DNA of 18,602 nucleotides from Ilumatobacteraceae bacterium (GCA_007117775.1 SKFX01000147.1:1-18602); one strand, 5' to 3'. Shown: positions 1 to 8,471, counted from the stretch's first letter. The notes: generated from the sequence alone by a model not told the origin. Translations and numbers: made by a program.

Positions 1-77
1 CACAGGCTGACCCGCTCACCGATGTGATCCAACTGAAGGACCCCACACAGATGTGTTCTCAGAGATGTTCTACTCAT
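1..77 (-). CDS. aspS: Aspartyl-tRNA synthetase, N-terminal fragment (cut by window edge)
   Basis: Reading the minus strand from an ATG at 77 to the window edge gives 25 codons that begin MSRTSLRTHLCGVLQL and continue DHIGERVSL. This matches the usual start of bacterial AspRS (RTH-CG-L-HVG--V-L), the entry to the N-terminal OB-fold anticodon-binding domain. A GGAGAA Shine-Dalgarno sequence lies about 7 bases upstream, and the gene starts 17 bp after the hisS stop. The hisS-aspS order is common in bacteria and occurs in this syntenic region of mycobacteria. The enzyme charges tRNA-Asp in the cytoplasm. Only the start is visible, so I cannot say whether it is the discriminating (AspRS) or non-discriminating (Asp/Asn) type. 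The identification rests on a short but characteristic stretch plus context. Confidence 0.82.
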   Translation of the reverse strand, partial: MSRTSLRTHLCGVLQLDHIGERVSL

Positions 78-94
78 CGCTTCTCCATCGACGT

Positions 95-1360
95 CTACTC
101 ACAGGTCACCGCAATCACCCGGCGAAGATGCTCGACGAGATCGCCGGCATCGATGGTCGTCTGACCACTCTGGCCTCGCAGGGACCGCACCGTGAGGGTA
201 CCGGCCTGGTGTTCATCGGGCCCGATCAACACCGCCACCTGAGCCCCGGAACGATCGGCGCTCTTCATCTGGCTCTTCAGACTGCGCTGGCCGAAGGCCT
301 GTTCGCAACTGAACCCTGCAGCGCGCAGTCGTGCCGCAACCAGCGACGCCTCAGCACCACCGGTGGTGTCCACGACATAGACCTCGACCGCACTGTCACC
401 GGCCGGGAACACTCCCTCGTCATCGCAGGCCAATAAGGTGCGCTCCACGCCGAGGGCGAATCCGATCCCGGAGGTCTGTGGCCCGCCCAGATCGGCGACG
501 AGGCCGTCATAGCGCCCACCGCCACCGAGCGCATTCTGAGCCGAGTCGAGCGTACCCCCGACGTATTCGAACGTTGTGCGCCGGTAGTAGTCCAGTCCCC
601 GCACCAACGCAGTGTTCTCGATGAAGGGGATCTCGAGTGCCCGCAGTCCATCTCTCACGGCGCCATAGTGCTCAGCGGCAGATTCGGACCAGAACTCGGT
701 GATACTCGGCGCCGAGGCGATCGCGGCGGCATCATCGGGACGCTTGGAGTCGAGCACCCGCAGTGGGTTTCGCGCCAGGGTCTCGCGCGCCGCCTCGGAG
801 AGCTGGTCGAGTCGACTCTCGAAATGTGTGCGCAGTGCCTCGGTGTAGGCGAGGCGATCAGCAGGCTCGCCGAGTGAATTGAGGTGCAACTCGACGCGCC
901 GGAGGCCGAGACGTGAGAAGAACTCCCATCCGAGTGCGATCACCTCGACATCCACCATCGGATCATCCACGTCGAGCACCTCGACGCCGACCTGCTCGAA
1001 CTGTCGGTAACGGCCCCGTTGCGGCCGCTCATAGCGGAAGTTCGGGCCGGCATACCAGACCTTCCAGGGCGTCGTGGGCCGATGCTGCACATACGCCCGG
1101 CACACACCGGCGGTGAATTCGGGTCGTAGGGCAATATGCCGCCCGCCCTTATCGGTGAAGTCGTACATCTCCTTGGTGACCACATCGGTGGCATCACCGA
1201 TACGTGTGAACACACCGAGATCCTCGAGCACCGGCAACATGATCTGGCCGTATCCCGCCCGGGCGACGACGGCCGCGAAGGTGTCGATGAGGTGACGCCA
1301 CCGGCTGGCCTCGGGTTCGAGGACATCACGCATTCCCGGACTGGTGCGGAACTCAGGCAC
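95..1360 (-). CDS. hisS: Histidyl-tRNA synthetase
   Basis: This 421-residue class II aminoacyl-tRNA synthetase attaches histidine to tRNA-His in the cytoplasm. Motif 2 is FRYERPQRGRYRQFEQ (residues 108-123), the HisA signature is RGLDYYRRTTFEY (254-266), the HisB glycine-rich loop is ALGGGGRYDGL (277-287), and motif 3 is GIGFALGVERTLL (298-310). Residues 323-421 are the anticodon-binding domain, with the typical LKSQMKSADRSGA. Length is normal. The start is GTG at 1360, giving PEFRTSPGMRDVLEPEA as expected for the family. No good Shine-Dalgarno is visible, but the rel stop is only 11 bp upstream, so translation probably depends on coupling. No key residue appears to be missing. Confidence 0.97.
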   Translation of the reverse strand: MPEFRTSPGMRDVLEPEASRWRHLIDTFAAVVARAGYGQIMLPVLEDLGVFTRIGDATDVVTKEMYDFTDKGGRHIALRPEFTAGVCRAYVQHRPTTPWKVWYAGPNFRYERPQRGRYRQFEQVGVEVLDVDDPMVDVEVIALGWEFFSRLGLRRVELHLNSLGEPADRLAYTEALRTHFESRLDQLSEAARETLARNPLRVLDSKRPDDAAAIASAPSITEFWSESAAEHYGAVRDGLRALEIPFIENTALVRGLDYYRRTTFEYVGGTLDSAQNALGGGGRYDGLVADLGGPQTSGIGFALGVERTLLACDDEGVFPAGDSAVEVYVVDTTGGAEASLVAARLRAAGFSCEQAFGQRSLKSQMKSADRSGAQVAVLIGPDEHQAGTLTVRSLRGQSGQTTIDAGDLVEHLRRVIAVTCE

Positions 1361-1371
1361 GATGGGTGAGG

Positions 1372-3669
1372 CTACCGCGGCGAGGCGACCGGCGGCGGGG
1401 TCTGGGTGCCTGCATCGTCGACGGCGCGCTCGAGTCCTGAGGCACCGGCGTCTTCGATGACCCGTCGAACGTCGTAGACACCATCGATGCGCCCGATGGT
1501 GCGCAGCACCGCCTCGAGATGGGCGGTGTTCGCGAGTTCGAATTCAAAGCGCATCTTGGCGACCCGGTCATCTCCGGTCACCGTCGAGCACGACACGATG
1601 TTCACATGGTGGCCGCTCATCGCCTCGGCGACATCTCGCAGGAGTCGGGATCGATCCAGAGCCGATACCTCAACCGCGGACCGCAACAACGGAATGCGCT
1701 GATCGGTGTCCCATTCGACCTCGACCATCCGGCCAGCCTGCTCTTGGGCGAGTCCGCCGGCATTGGTGCAGTCGGCGCGGTGGACCGACACCCCGCGCCC
1801 GCGGGTGATGAAGCCGATGATCGGATCGCCGGGCTGTGGTCCACAGCACTGAGCGACCCGCACCAAGACATCATCGAGGCCCTCGACGTGGATCCCGTGT
1901 ATCGATCGCGAGGCGGTATCACGATGCCTCTCAGAGGCCGATACCGAAGCGACGGTGCGCGGCTGTTGGGCATCATCATCGCTGCGCAACGCACGAGCGA
2001 TGCGTTGGGCGACACTGCGGGCCGATACATGCCCCTCTCCGATGGCGGCGAGCAGTGAATCGGTGTCCTGGTAGCTGAGCTCGACCAGCACATTGTTGAA
2101 CTCGTCTGAGTTCCAGGTCGTCTTCAGCGGCAGCGATGCCCGGCGCAGTTCATCGGTGAGGTCCTCGCGCCCCGAATCGATCATGTCGACGCGCCGCTCA
2201 CGGCTGAACCACTGGCGAATCTTGTTGCGAGCCCGCTGGGAGACCACGAAGTTCAACCAGTCCTGGGACGGGCCGGCGGTCTCGAGCTTGGAGGTGAAGA
2301 TCTCGCAGGTGTCACCACTCTGCAGTTCGTGGCTCAATGGGACGAGACGACCGTTGATACGTGCACCGATACAGGAATGACCGACCTCGGTGTGCACCGC
2401 ATAGGCGAAGTCGACCGTCGTCGATGCGATCGGCAGTGTGACCACCCGACCCTTGGGGGTGAACACGAAGACCTCATCTTGTTCGAGATCGGTTTTCAGG
2501 CTCTCCATGAATTGGGTCGGATCACTGACCTCGGCCTGCCAGTCGATGATCCGATTCAGCCAGTCGATATCGGCTGACGGCGAACCGTCCTTATAGGCCC
2601 AGTGCGATGCAACCCCCCACTCGGCCCGCTGGTGCATCTCGGTGGTGCGGATCTGCACCTCGATCAACTTGCCACCGGGGCCCACCACGGTGGTGTGCAG
2701 ACTCTGGTAGAGGTTGAACTTGGGCATTGCGATGTAGTCCTTGAAACGACCGACCACCGGCCGCCAACGACCATGGATGGAGCCGAGCGCCGCATAGCAG
2801 TCCTTCACCGAATCGACGATGACGCGTATCGCCACGAGATCGAAGATCTCATCGAATTCGCGGCCCTTGACGACCATCTTTTCGTAGATGCTCCACAGAT
2901 GCTTGCCGCGACCGCTGACATCGGCCTCGATACCGAGATCACCGAGACGTTCGCGCACTTCGGCCACCGCCTGGGCGAGATAGACGTTTCGCTCAGGTGT
3001 CCGAGACGCCACCAGATGGTCGAGTTCAGCGAAACGCTTCGGATGCAACGCCGCGAACGCGAGATCCTCGAGCTGTTGCCGGATCTCCTGGATCCCGAGA
3101 CGGTGCGCGAGCGGGGCGTAGATATCGAGCGTCTCCTGAGCGATACGACGCTGCTTATCAGCCGGCATCGCTGCGATCGTGCGCATATTGTGCAGACGAT
3201 CAGAGAGCTTGATGATCAGCACTCGCAGATCGCGGGCCATCGCCACAAGCATTTTCCGCATCGTCGCGGCCTGTTGGGCCTCACGCGAATCGAACCGGAT
3301 CCGCTCGAGTTTGGTGACACCGTCGACAATGCCAGCGACCTCAGCACCGAACTGCTCCTCGACGTCTTCGATCGTCAGATCGGTGTCCTCGACCGCATCG
3401 TGCAACAGCGCCGCTGCGAGCGCGTTCTCATCGAGGCCGATCTCAGCCACGATCTTTGCAACCGCGAGCGGATGGTTGATGTAGCTCTCACCGCTGGAGC
3501 GCATCTGCGGTCGATGGGCTTCAGATGCGGTCAGGTACGCACGGTTGATCAACGTCACCGGCGCCCGAGGATGGCGGCTGCGATACGCCGACAGGATCGG
3601 GGTCAGCGCAGCCGCAGAAGCGCTCTCCTGCTGGCGACGCCAGGGCAGCACCCGATCCACCGTCGCCAT
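1372..3669 (-). CDS. rel: Bifunctional (p)ppGpp synthetase/hydrolase, RelA/SpoT family
   Basis: From the ATG at 3669 the protein has 765 residues, a normal Rel length. It makes and degrades the alarmone (p)ppGpp in response to amino-acid starvation sensed on the ribosome. The N-terminal HD hydrolase has INHP (65-68), HDAVEDT (90-96) and SDRLHNMRT (156-164), so it looks active. The synthetase carries RFKD (308-311), the basic RxKD form typical of bifunctional enzymes, followed by YQSLHT and EVQIRT. A TGS domain spans about 399-460, a Cys-containing segment CCGPQPGDPIIGF sits at 608-620, and an ACT domain spans about 665-735. The frame is open up to 3810, but those 47 codons overlap apt and do not look like Rel. 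The chosen ATG overlaps the stop of a 23-codon ORF as TGATG. The FNLYQSLHT variant resembles actinobacterial enzymes. Confidence 0.96.
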   Translation of the reverse strand: MATVDRVLPWRRQQESASAAALTPILSAYRSRHPRAPVTLINRAYLTASEAHRPQMRSSGESYINHPLAVAKIVAEIGLDENALAAALLHDAVEDTDLTIEDVEEQFGAEVAGIVDGVTKLERIRFDSREAQQAATMRKMLVAMARDLRVLIIKLSDRLHNMRTIAAMPADKQRRIAQETLDIYAPLAHRLGIQEIRQQLEDLAFAALHPKRFAELDHLVASRTPERNVYLAQAVAEVRERLGDLGIEADVSGRGKHLWSIYEKMVVKGREFDEIFDLVAIRVIVDSVKDCYAALGSIHGRWRPVVGRFKDYIAMPKFNLYQSLHTTVVGPGGKLIEVQIRTTEMHQRAEWGVASHWAYKDGSPSADIDWLNRIIDWQAEVSDPTQFMESLKTDLEQDEVFVFTPKGRVVTLPIASTTVDFAYAVHTEVGHSCIGARINGRLVPLSHELQSGDTCEIFTSKLETAGPSQDWLNFVVSQRARNKIRQWFSRERRVDMIDSGREDLTDELRRASLPLKTTWNSDEFNNVLVELSYQDTDSLLAAIGEGHVSARSVAQRIARALRSDDDAQQPRTVASVSASERHRDTASRSIHGIHVEGLDDVLVRVAQCCGPQPGDPIIGFITRGRGVSVHRADCTNAGGLAQEQAGRMVEVEWDTDQRIPLLRSAVEVSALDRSRLLRDVAEAMSGHHVNIVSCSTVTGDDRVAKMRFEFELANTAHLEAVLRTIGRIDGVYDVRRVIEDAGASGLERAVDDAGTQTPPPVASPR

Positions 3670-3740
3670 CAGCGAACACCCGAACCGATCGTGCGCATGC
3701 TGGCTCGAAGCCCATGGCCCGTCATATCGCAGCCCCTCAT
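3669..3740 (-). other. 23-codon ORF bridging the apt stop and the rel start
   Basis: An ATG at 3740 overlaps the apt stop in the sequence TGATG, and the same frame ends with a TGA at 3671-3669 that overlaps the rel ATG, again as TGATG. The peptide is MRGCDMTGHGLRASM followed by RTIGSGVR. An internal in-frame ATG at 3725 has a GAGGGG Shine-Dalgarno 7 bases upstream, which is better than anything in front of rel itself. I do not recognise the peptide. It could be a leader ORF that carries ribosomes from apt into rel by termination-reinitiation, or it could be a chance frame. It is given as a candidate, not as a proven gene. Confidence 0.35.
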
Positions 3741-4261
3741 CAGATCCTGGCCACCACCTCGACACGCCGGTCTCCGAGTCGTTGACGACCAGCGAGCTCG
3801 GCCACCTCAAGCATGAATCCCAACCCGACGAGTCGGCCTCCGAGCGTCTCGATCAGCTGACAGGTGGCCGCAGCGGTGGCACCGGTCGCCAACACATCAT
3901 CGATCACCAGAACACGCTCATCGGGATGGATGGCATCGCGATGGATCTCCAACTTGGCGGTCTCATCTCCGGTGCGGTACTCCTCGCGCGCCACCGCCCA
4001 GGGGAGTTTGCCGGCTCGTCTCACCGGGATGAAACCAGCCCGCAGCCGATACGCGACGGGGGCCGCGATGATGAAGCCGCGCGATTCGATCCCCACGACC
4101 CGGTCGACACCGACATCATGGAAACACGACACGAGATCATCGACGGCCCGACCGAACGCTGCGGCATCGGCGAGCAGCGGGGTGATATCGCAGAAACTGC
4201 GGCCTGCAACAGGGAAATCGGGCACGTTTCGGACATATGCCTGAACCCATTCGCTGGCCAT
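3740..4261 (-). CDS. apt: Adenine phosphoribosyltransferase
   Basis: This 173-residue type I phosphoribosyltransferase converts adenine and PRPP to AMP in purine salvage. The PRPP-binding motif VLVIDDVLATGAT lies at 117-129. Other Apt features are IESRGFI (58-64), the loop FIPVRRAGKLP (77-87) and an N-terminal FCDITPLL (23-30). Length is normal for bacterial Apt. It lies directly before rel, as in mycobacteria and many other bacteria, linking purine nucleotide recycling to the alarmone gene. The ATG at 4261 has no clear Shine-Dalgarno, but a TAACCT hexamer ends exactly 6 bases before it, which would suit a leaderless mRNA. The stop overlaps the start of the small ORF leading to rel. Confidence 0.95.
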   Translation of the reverse strand: MASEWVQAYVRNVPDFPVAGRSFCDITPLLADAAAFGRAVDDLVSCFHDVGVDRVVGIESRGFIIAAPVAYRLRAGFIPVRRAGKLPWAVAREEYRTGDETAKLEIHRDAIHPDERVLVIDDVLATGATAAATCQLIETLGGRLVGLGFMLEVAELAGRQRLGDRRVEVVARI

Positions 4262-4267
4262 ACATCG

Positions 4268-4294
4268 AGGTTAGCGACCGGCTCGGGCTGTCAC
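4268..4294 (-). promoter_or_regulatory. Candidate leaderless promoter of apt-rel-hisS-aspS
   Basis: In the 74-bp gap between secF and apt, the minus strand has GTGACA (4294-4289), a 15-bp spacer and TAACCT (4273-4268). TAACCT fits the actinobacterial -10 pattern TANNNT. It ends 6 bases before the apt ATG, so transcription would begin at or next to the start codon. The -35 spacing is short and the match imperfect, so this is a weak prediction. The lack of a Shine-Dalgarno before apt is consistent with it. Confidence 0.27.
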
Positions 4295-4335
4295 GACGCA
4301 CAATGCGCCCGGCGCTCGCGAAACGGGTTGAACGC

Positions 4336-5610
4336 TCAGCGGCGTTTCTTGCGGCGCGGTCGTGGTGGATGGCTGAGCAATTGCTCAGAGGTCTTGGCGG
4401 CCGATATGGCGTCGTTCGGCCCCGGGCTGGATTCGGTGCCGTCATCGCTGGCGGCGCCGCCCGCCTCGGTGGCCGTCGAGCCAGCCGACGACCCTTGTGG
4501 GACGGAACGATCGCGTTCGGCGCTGCGCCCTGATGCCACGGTGCGCGAACGCACACTGGTCGGGGTGCCACCCATGACGAGGCGGCGCAGGTCTTCGCCG
4601 AGCGCTCGATCCGAGTCATCACCACGCCAGCGATCATCACCACGGCGCATCATCGCCAACAGCGGCGCAGCGACGAAGATCGACGAATACGCACCGGTGA
4701 CCATTCCAACCAGCAGCGCGATGGCGAATTCGCTCAGCGCGGATGCTCCCATCACGCCGGCACCGATGACGAGGATCGACAGCACCGGGATCATCGATGA
4801 TGCCGTGGTGTTCAAGGTTCGCATCAGGACCTGATTCATGGTCGTGTTGATCACATCGGCATAGGGCACGTTCGAAGTCTCATAACGCGCCTCGTTCTCG
4901 CGGACCCGATCGAAGATGACAATGGTGTCATAGAGCGAATATCCGAGGATCGTCAGGAATGCGATCACCGTCGCCGGCGTCACGACGAAGCCGAGCAGCG
5001 AGTAGATACCGACGCTGATCACCACATCGTGCACCATGGCCGCGACCGCAGCGAGTGCCATCCGCCATTCGTAACGGACCGAGATGAACAACACCACCAG
5101 CAGGGTGAACACCACCAGGGCCCGAATGGCCTTATCGGTGATCTCACGGCCCCATGAGGAGCTCACGATGTTCACGCTCACATCGTCGAAACCGACCTCT
5201 GCTGCGACCGCAAGCGCCTCCTGGAGGTCCTGTTGGACCTCGGTGGGCTGCACCGGTACCTGAATCTTGATGAATGCACCGCTCTCAGATGAGCGTTCCT
5301 GGATCCGCGCCGCCGCCGGATCGAGACCGCGGTCGACGAGTACCTGTTCGGCATCGGCGATGCTCAATTGCGCCCCGGGGACATCCCAGGAGACCCCGCC
5401 CTCGAAATCGATACCGAGATCAAGGCCGCGCAGGCCGAGCGAACCGATCGTCAGCACCAGCAGGACGAGCGACAGCGCGAATGCGAACCGCCGCCGACCC
5501 ACGAAGTCGATCGCGGTCTGACCGCGATAGGCACGCGCCAGCCGACCCGTCGCCGCCTCGACATCAGCACCACTGCGACGACTGCGATCGACGGTATCGG
5601 TGGTGCTCAT
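4336..5610 (-). CDS. secF: Protein translocase subunit SecF
   Basis: This 424-residue RND-family membrane protein works with SecD, using the proton motive force to help SecYEG/SecA export proteins. TM1 is at about 43-60, followed by the SecF signature GIDFEGG (66-72). A periplasmic-side domain spans about 78-155 and a C-terminal TM bundle about 163-320, containing GYSLYDTIVIFDRVREN (223-239). A polar low-complexity tail of about 100 residues (325-424) ends in RPRRKKRR and probably stays in the cytoplasm. The ATG at 5610 overlaps the secD stop as ATGA, a sign of coupling. The frame is open further upstream, but that part is a shadow of secD. Confidence 0.95.
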   Translation of the reverse strand: MSTTDTVDRSRRSGADVEAATGRLARAYRGQTAIDFVGRRRFAFALSLVLLVLTIGSLGLRGLDLGIDFEGGVSWDVPGAQLSIADAEQVLVDRGLDPAAARIQERSSESGAFIKIQVPVQPTEVQQDLQEALAVAAEVGFDDVSVNIVSSSWGREITDKAIRALVVFTLLVVLFISVRYEWRMALAAVAAMVHDVVISVGIYSLLGFVVTPATVIAFLTILGYSLYDTIVIFDRVRENEARYETSNVPYADVINTTMNQVLMRTLNTTASSMIPVLSILVIGAGVMGASALSEFAIALLVGMVTGAYSSIFVAAPLLAMMRRGDDRWRGDDSDRALGEDLRRLVMGGTPTSVRSRTVASGRSAERDRSVPQGSSAGSTATEAGGAASDDGTESSPGPNDAISAAKTSEQLLSHPPRPRRKKRR

Positions 5611-6935
5611 GAGGTTGCTCCCGCCACCACATCGGTGCGCTGCGGGCCGAGTAGCCGCGTCCGGCTCAACAAGATGGCCAGCGGACGCGCGAAGAAGAAG
5701 TACACGCCGAGATTGCACACCGTCGTCAGCCCGAGATAGAGGGCGAAGCCGCGAACCGAGCCGACGCTCAGCCAGAACAGCACGATCGCCGCTGCGAGCG
5801 CCATCACATTGGCCGACACGATCGTCCGCCAACTGCGAGCAAAACTCCTCGGTGTGGCATTGCGCACCGATCTGCCACTGCGCAACTCATCTCGGAGACG
5901 TTCGAAGAACACCACGTAGCTGTCGACCGCGAGGCCGATCGCGACGATGATGCCGGTCGCTCCGGCCAACGAGAGCGCATAGTTCGTGGAGCGCGACACA
6001 TAGATCGTCGCCGAGTACATGACCACCGCCCACATCACCAATCCGGCGATCGCGATCAGCGCCATGCGTCGGTAGTACAGACCGACGAGCACCATGATCG
6101 CAACCGCTCCGATAAGACCGGAGATCACTGCGGCGCGCAGTGTGTCGCCGCCCAACGCCGGCGACACCGTCTCGACCGATTCGGCCTCCACAGCGACGGG
6201 GAATGCGCCTCGGTTGAGGACACGCGACAGGCCGCGGGCCTCATCCTCGGTGAAGTTGCCGGTGATGGAGACCCCGCCGCTGAACTCTGCGGCATTCACC
6301 TGCGGGGCTGACTGGATGACGTCGTCGAGCACGATCGCGAGTTGTCGAGACGGACATTCGGGGCTGGCGTTGAAGCATTCGGCGGCAACACGATTCCAGA
6401 TCACTTCTCCATCGCCTCGTAGGTCGACCTCGACGCCCCACGCCCCCGTCGCCGGATCCAATGTCGGACGAGCGCTGCCGCGTTCGAAGACCTCGCCGGT
6501 GCCACCGCTCGGATTGACCAGACAGTTCTGGTCGCTGGCGCGTAATTCGAGCACGTCTTGGCCGTCGGCCTCGGCTTCGACACCGAGACCGCAAAACACC
6601 ACCGGGCGCAGCTCGACGATGCCGGCGACGTCGACGGCACCGAGCGCTTCTCGCTGGTCGCGCACACCGGGCAGATCCACGACAATATTGGATCCCTCGA
6701 CGCGGACATCTGGCTCAGCGATGCCGAGGCTCTCGAGTTCGTCTCTGATCAGGTCTCGAACGACCAGCAGATCGTCACCAGAGGCATCATCGCTCGGAGC
6801 GAGGATGACCGAGACGCCACCTTGGAGGTCGAGGCCGAGGATCGGACGGTTGTCTGCCACAACATTGACGATCAGCAGCACCACCCCGATCAGGACGACG
6901 CTGATCAGCGATGCCCAGAGCGCGGCTGGTTTCAC
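5607..6935 (-). CDS. secD: Protein translocase subunit SecD
   Basis: This 442-residue partner of SecF in the SecDF-YajC accessory complex of the Sec translocon has an N-terminal membrane segment at about 8-27 and the SecD signature GLDLQGG (34-40). A large extracytoplasmic region follows, including IVVDLPGV (84-91) and GGVSITGNFTEDEARGL (220-236). The C-terminal five-TM bundle starts near 266 and contains AIGLAVDSYVVFFERLRDEL (332-351), with the conserved Asp in a membrane segment that is expected for proton-driven function. It starts with GTG at 6935, overlapping the yajC stop as GTGA. It is shorter than E. coli SecD, as is usual for Gram-positive SecD. Confidence 0.96.
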   Translation of the reverse strand: MKPAALWASLISVVLIGVVLLIVNVVADNRPILGLDLQGGVSVILAPSDDASGDDLLVVRDLIRDELESLGIAEPDVRVEGSNIVVDLPGVRDQREALGAVDVAGIVELRPVVFCGLGVEAEADGQDVLELRASDQNCLVNPSGGTGEVFERGSARPTLDPATGAWGVEVDLRGDGEVIWNRVAAECFNASPECPSRQLAIVLDDVIQSAPQVNAAEFSGGVSITGNFTEDEARGLSRVLNRGAFPVAVEAESVETVSPALGGDTLRAAVISGLIGAVAIMVLVGLYYRRMALIAIAGLVMWAVVMYSATIYVSRSTNYALSLAGATGIIVAIGLAVDSYVVFFERLRDELRSGRSVRNATPRSFARSWRTIVSANVMALAAAIVLFWLSVGSVRGFALYLGLTTVCNLGVYFFFARPLAILLSRTRLLGPQRTDVVAGATS

Positions 6936-7291
6936 GTGTCAGAGGACTTCTGATCGCCGTCGCTGTGTGTTCCATCGTCACCGGCAGCGCCGACCGCTGG
7001 CGTCACGCGGGATTGCACTGCGGCACGGGCGACCCTGATCTGGACATCGTCGTCGATCTCGAGCCAGAAACGGTCATCTTCGACTCCGGTCACGAATCCG
7101 AAGATCCCCGATGTGGTCACCACCTCGTCACCGATCTCGATGGAGCGTTGCAGCGCCTGCTGGTCCTTCATCCGCCGACGCTGTGGTCGAATGAGCAGGA
7201 AGTACATCGCCAGGGGGATCAACAACAAGATGATCAGGGAGGCTGCTCCCCCACCATCTGCTGAAGCCAAGAGCATCAAATTCGCACGCAC
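6932..7291 (-). CDS. yajC: Preprotein translocase subunit YajC
   Basis: This small single-span membrane protein of the SecDF-YajC complex has 119 residues from the GTG at 7291. A hydrophobic helix at about 18-33 is followed by the family hallmark LLIRPQRRRMK and the soluble YajC domain with GDEVVTTSGIFG. The tail is acidic and polar. The start is uncertain: GTG 7291 has GGGG only 1 base away, and an in-frame ATG at 7276 would give MLLASADGGGAASLI, a more typical YajC beginning. It overlaps secD by 4 bp. The 36 bp between it and the tgt stop show no terminator. Confidence 0.92.
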   Translation of the reverse strand: MRANLMLLASADGGGAASLIILLLIPLAMYFLLIRPQRRRMKDQQALQRSIEIGDEVVTTSGIFGFVTGVEDDRFWLEIDDDVQIRVARAAVQSRVTPAVGAAGDDGTHSDGDQKSSDT

Positions 7292-7327
7292 GCCCCAGAT
7301 GCTAGCCGCCAGAGCACCTCGAACTCC

Positions 7328-8425
7328 TCAGCCCCAGACCTCGAGCACCTCTTGTCGCAGTGCCCCAAAGGTCCCCGCAGCGATCGCCTCGCGCATTCTG
7401 GCCATCAACTGCAACGTCCACGAGACATTGTGCAGACTGACGAGTCGAGCCGCCGTCGGCTCGTTCACCGTCAGCAGATGTCGCAGGTATCCACGGCTGT
7501 GGCGGGCACACACATCACAGGAGCACTCAGCATCCAACGGGCTGTCATCGACGCGGTTGCGCGCGGCGCGGACCTGGAAACGTCCGGTGGAGGTGAGTGC
7601 GGTCCCATGGCGTCCGAGGCGAGTCTGGAGCACACAGTCGAACTGGTCGACACCGAGGCCGACCGCTTCGATCAGCGAGGCCGGGTCGCCGACACCCATC
7701 AGATACCGAGGACGATCGACCGGGAGCGATTCGAGTGCTGCGGCGAGCGCGGGCAGCATCTCGGCGCGGGTCTCGCCGACCGAGAGCCCTCCGATTCCGT
7801 ATCCGTCGAAGTCCAATGACGCACAATGCTCTGCGCTGCGCGCCCGCAACCCGATATCGAGACCTCCTTGCACGATCCCGAACAGGGACTGATCGCTGCG
7901 CCGATGCACCCTTCGGGCGCGCTCGGCCCAGTGCGAGGTCCGCTCGAGCGCGAGGCGCACCACCTCATCGGGGCTCGGGAGCGCAGGACACACATCGAGC
8001 ACCATCTGGATATCGGCACCGAGACGCTCTTGGACATCGACCGCAGACTCGGGAGTGAACCGGTGTGACGACCCGTCGTAGACACTGCGGAAGGTGACCC
8101 CGTCATCATCGACCGTCGGATCGAGGGAGAACACCTGGAAACCACCCGAATCGGTGAGCGTCAGCCCCCCCCAACCGGCGAATGCGCCGAGACCACCGAG
8201 TTGTTCGACAACCTCGACCCCGGGCCGCAGCATGAGGTGGTAGGTGTTGCCGAGCACGATCTGGGCCCCGAGCGCCTCATAGTCGGTTGCGCTGAGGTAT
8301 TTGATGGCACCGCGGGTTCCCACCGGCATGAAGCACGGGGTCTGATAGGTGCCGCGCGCCGTCGTGGCGGTGGTGGCGCGCGCCGTGCCATCGGTCGCCT
8401 CGATCACCATGGTCACTGGAAACAT
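7328..8425 (-). CDS. tgt: tRNA-guanine transglycosylase (queuine/preQ1)
   Basis: This 365-residue enzyme exchanges guanine-34 of GUN-anticodon tRNAs (Asp, Asn, His, Tyr) for preQ1 in queuosine synthesis. Visible motifs are TDSGGFQVFSL (91-101), GIVQGG (183-188), GGLSVGE (212-218), YLMGVGDP (241-248) and the nucleophile region FDCVLQTR with Asp263. The zinc site is CSCDVC (Cys301, 303, 306) plus His332. Two positions are unusual against the sequences I know: the DEC triplet reads DVC (144-146), and Pro in DCV-PTR is Gln267. The ATG at 8425 has GGGGAG with a 7-base spacer, a strong Shine-Dalgarno. It lies 46 bp after queA, the next pathway step. No preQ1 synthesis genes (queC, queD, queE, queF) are in the window. 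Confidence 0.96.
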   Translation of the reverse strand: MFPVTMVIEATDGTARATTATTARGTYQTPCFMPVGTRGAIKYLSATDYEALGAQIVLGNTYHLMLRPGVEVVEQLGGLGAFAGWGGLTLTDSGGFQVFSLDPTVDDDGVTFRSVYDGSSHRFTPESAVDVQERLGADIQMVLDVCPALPSPDEVVRLALERTSHWAERARRVHRRSDQSLFGIVQGGLDIGLRARSAEHCASLDFDGYGIGGLSVGETRAEMLPALAAALESLPVDRPRYLMGVGDPASLIEAVGLGVDQFDCVLQTRLGRHGTALTSTGRFQVRAARNRVDDSPLDAECSCDVCARHSRGYLRHLLTVNEPTAARLVSLHNVSWTLQLMARMREAIAAGTFGALRQEVLEVWG

Positions 8426-8471
8426 CGCATCGCTCCCCGTGATCCTGCATCACTGCGACAGCAGCCGGTGA

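Noticed and set aside
317..320. Variant FNLYQSLHT motif in Rel as a sign of defect
   Set aside because: These are residue positions in the Rel protein. Mycobacterial Rel has a similar departure from NGYQSLHT, so this is normal variation for the phylum.
3670..3810. Extension of rel upstream to 3810
   Set aside because: The extra 47 codons overlap the end of apt and carry no Rel-like sequence; the ATG at 3669 gives a normal N-terminus.
2602..3816. Long plus-strand open frame (404 codons) opposite rel
   Set aside because: It is antisense to clear Rel domains, has no recognisable motif, and is expected from high-GC codon usage on the other strand. The same applies to the plus-strand frames at 3545-4834 (opposite apt and secF) and 6094-7038 (opposite secD).
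4295..4335. Possible terminator after secF
   Set aside because: Only a short GCGC-CGG-GCGC stem is visible, without a U-run.
5611..5832. Extension of secF upstream to 5832
   Set aside because: It overlaps the secD membrane bundle; the ATGA overlap at 5610 is the natural start.
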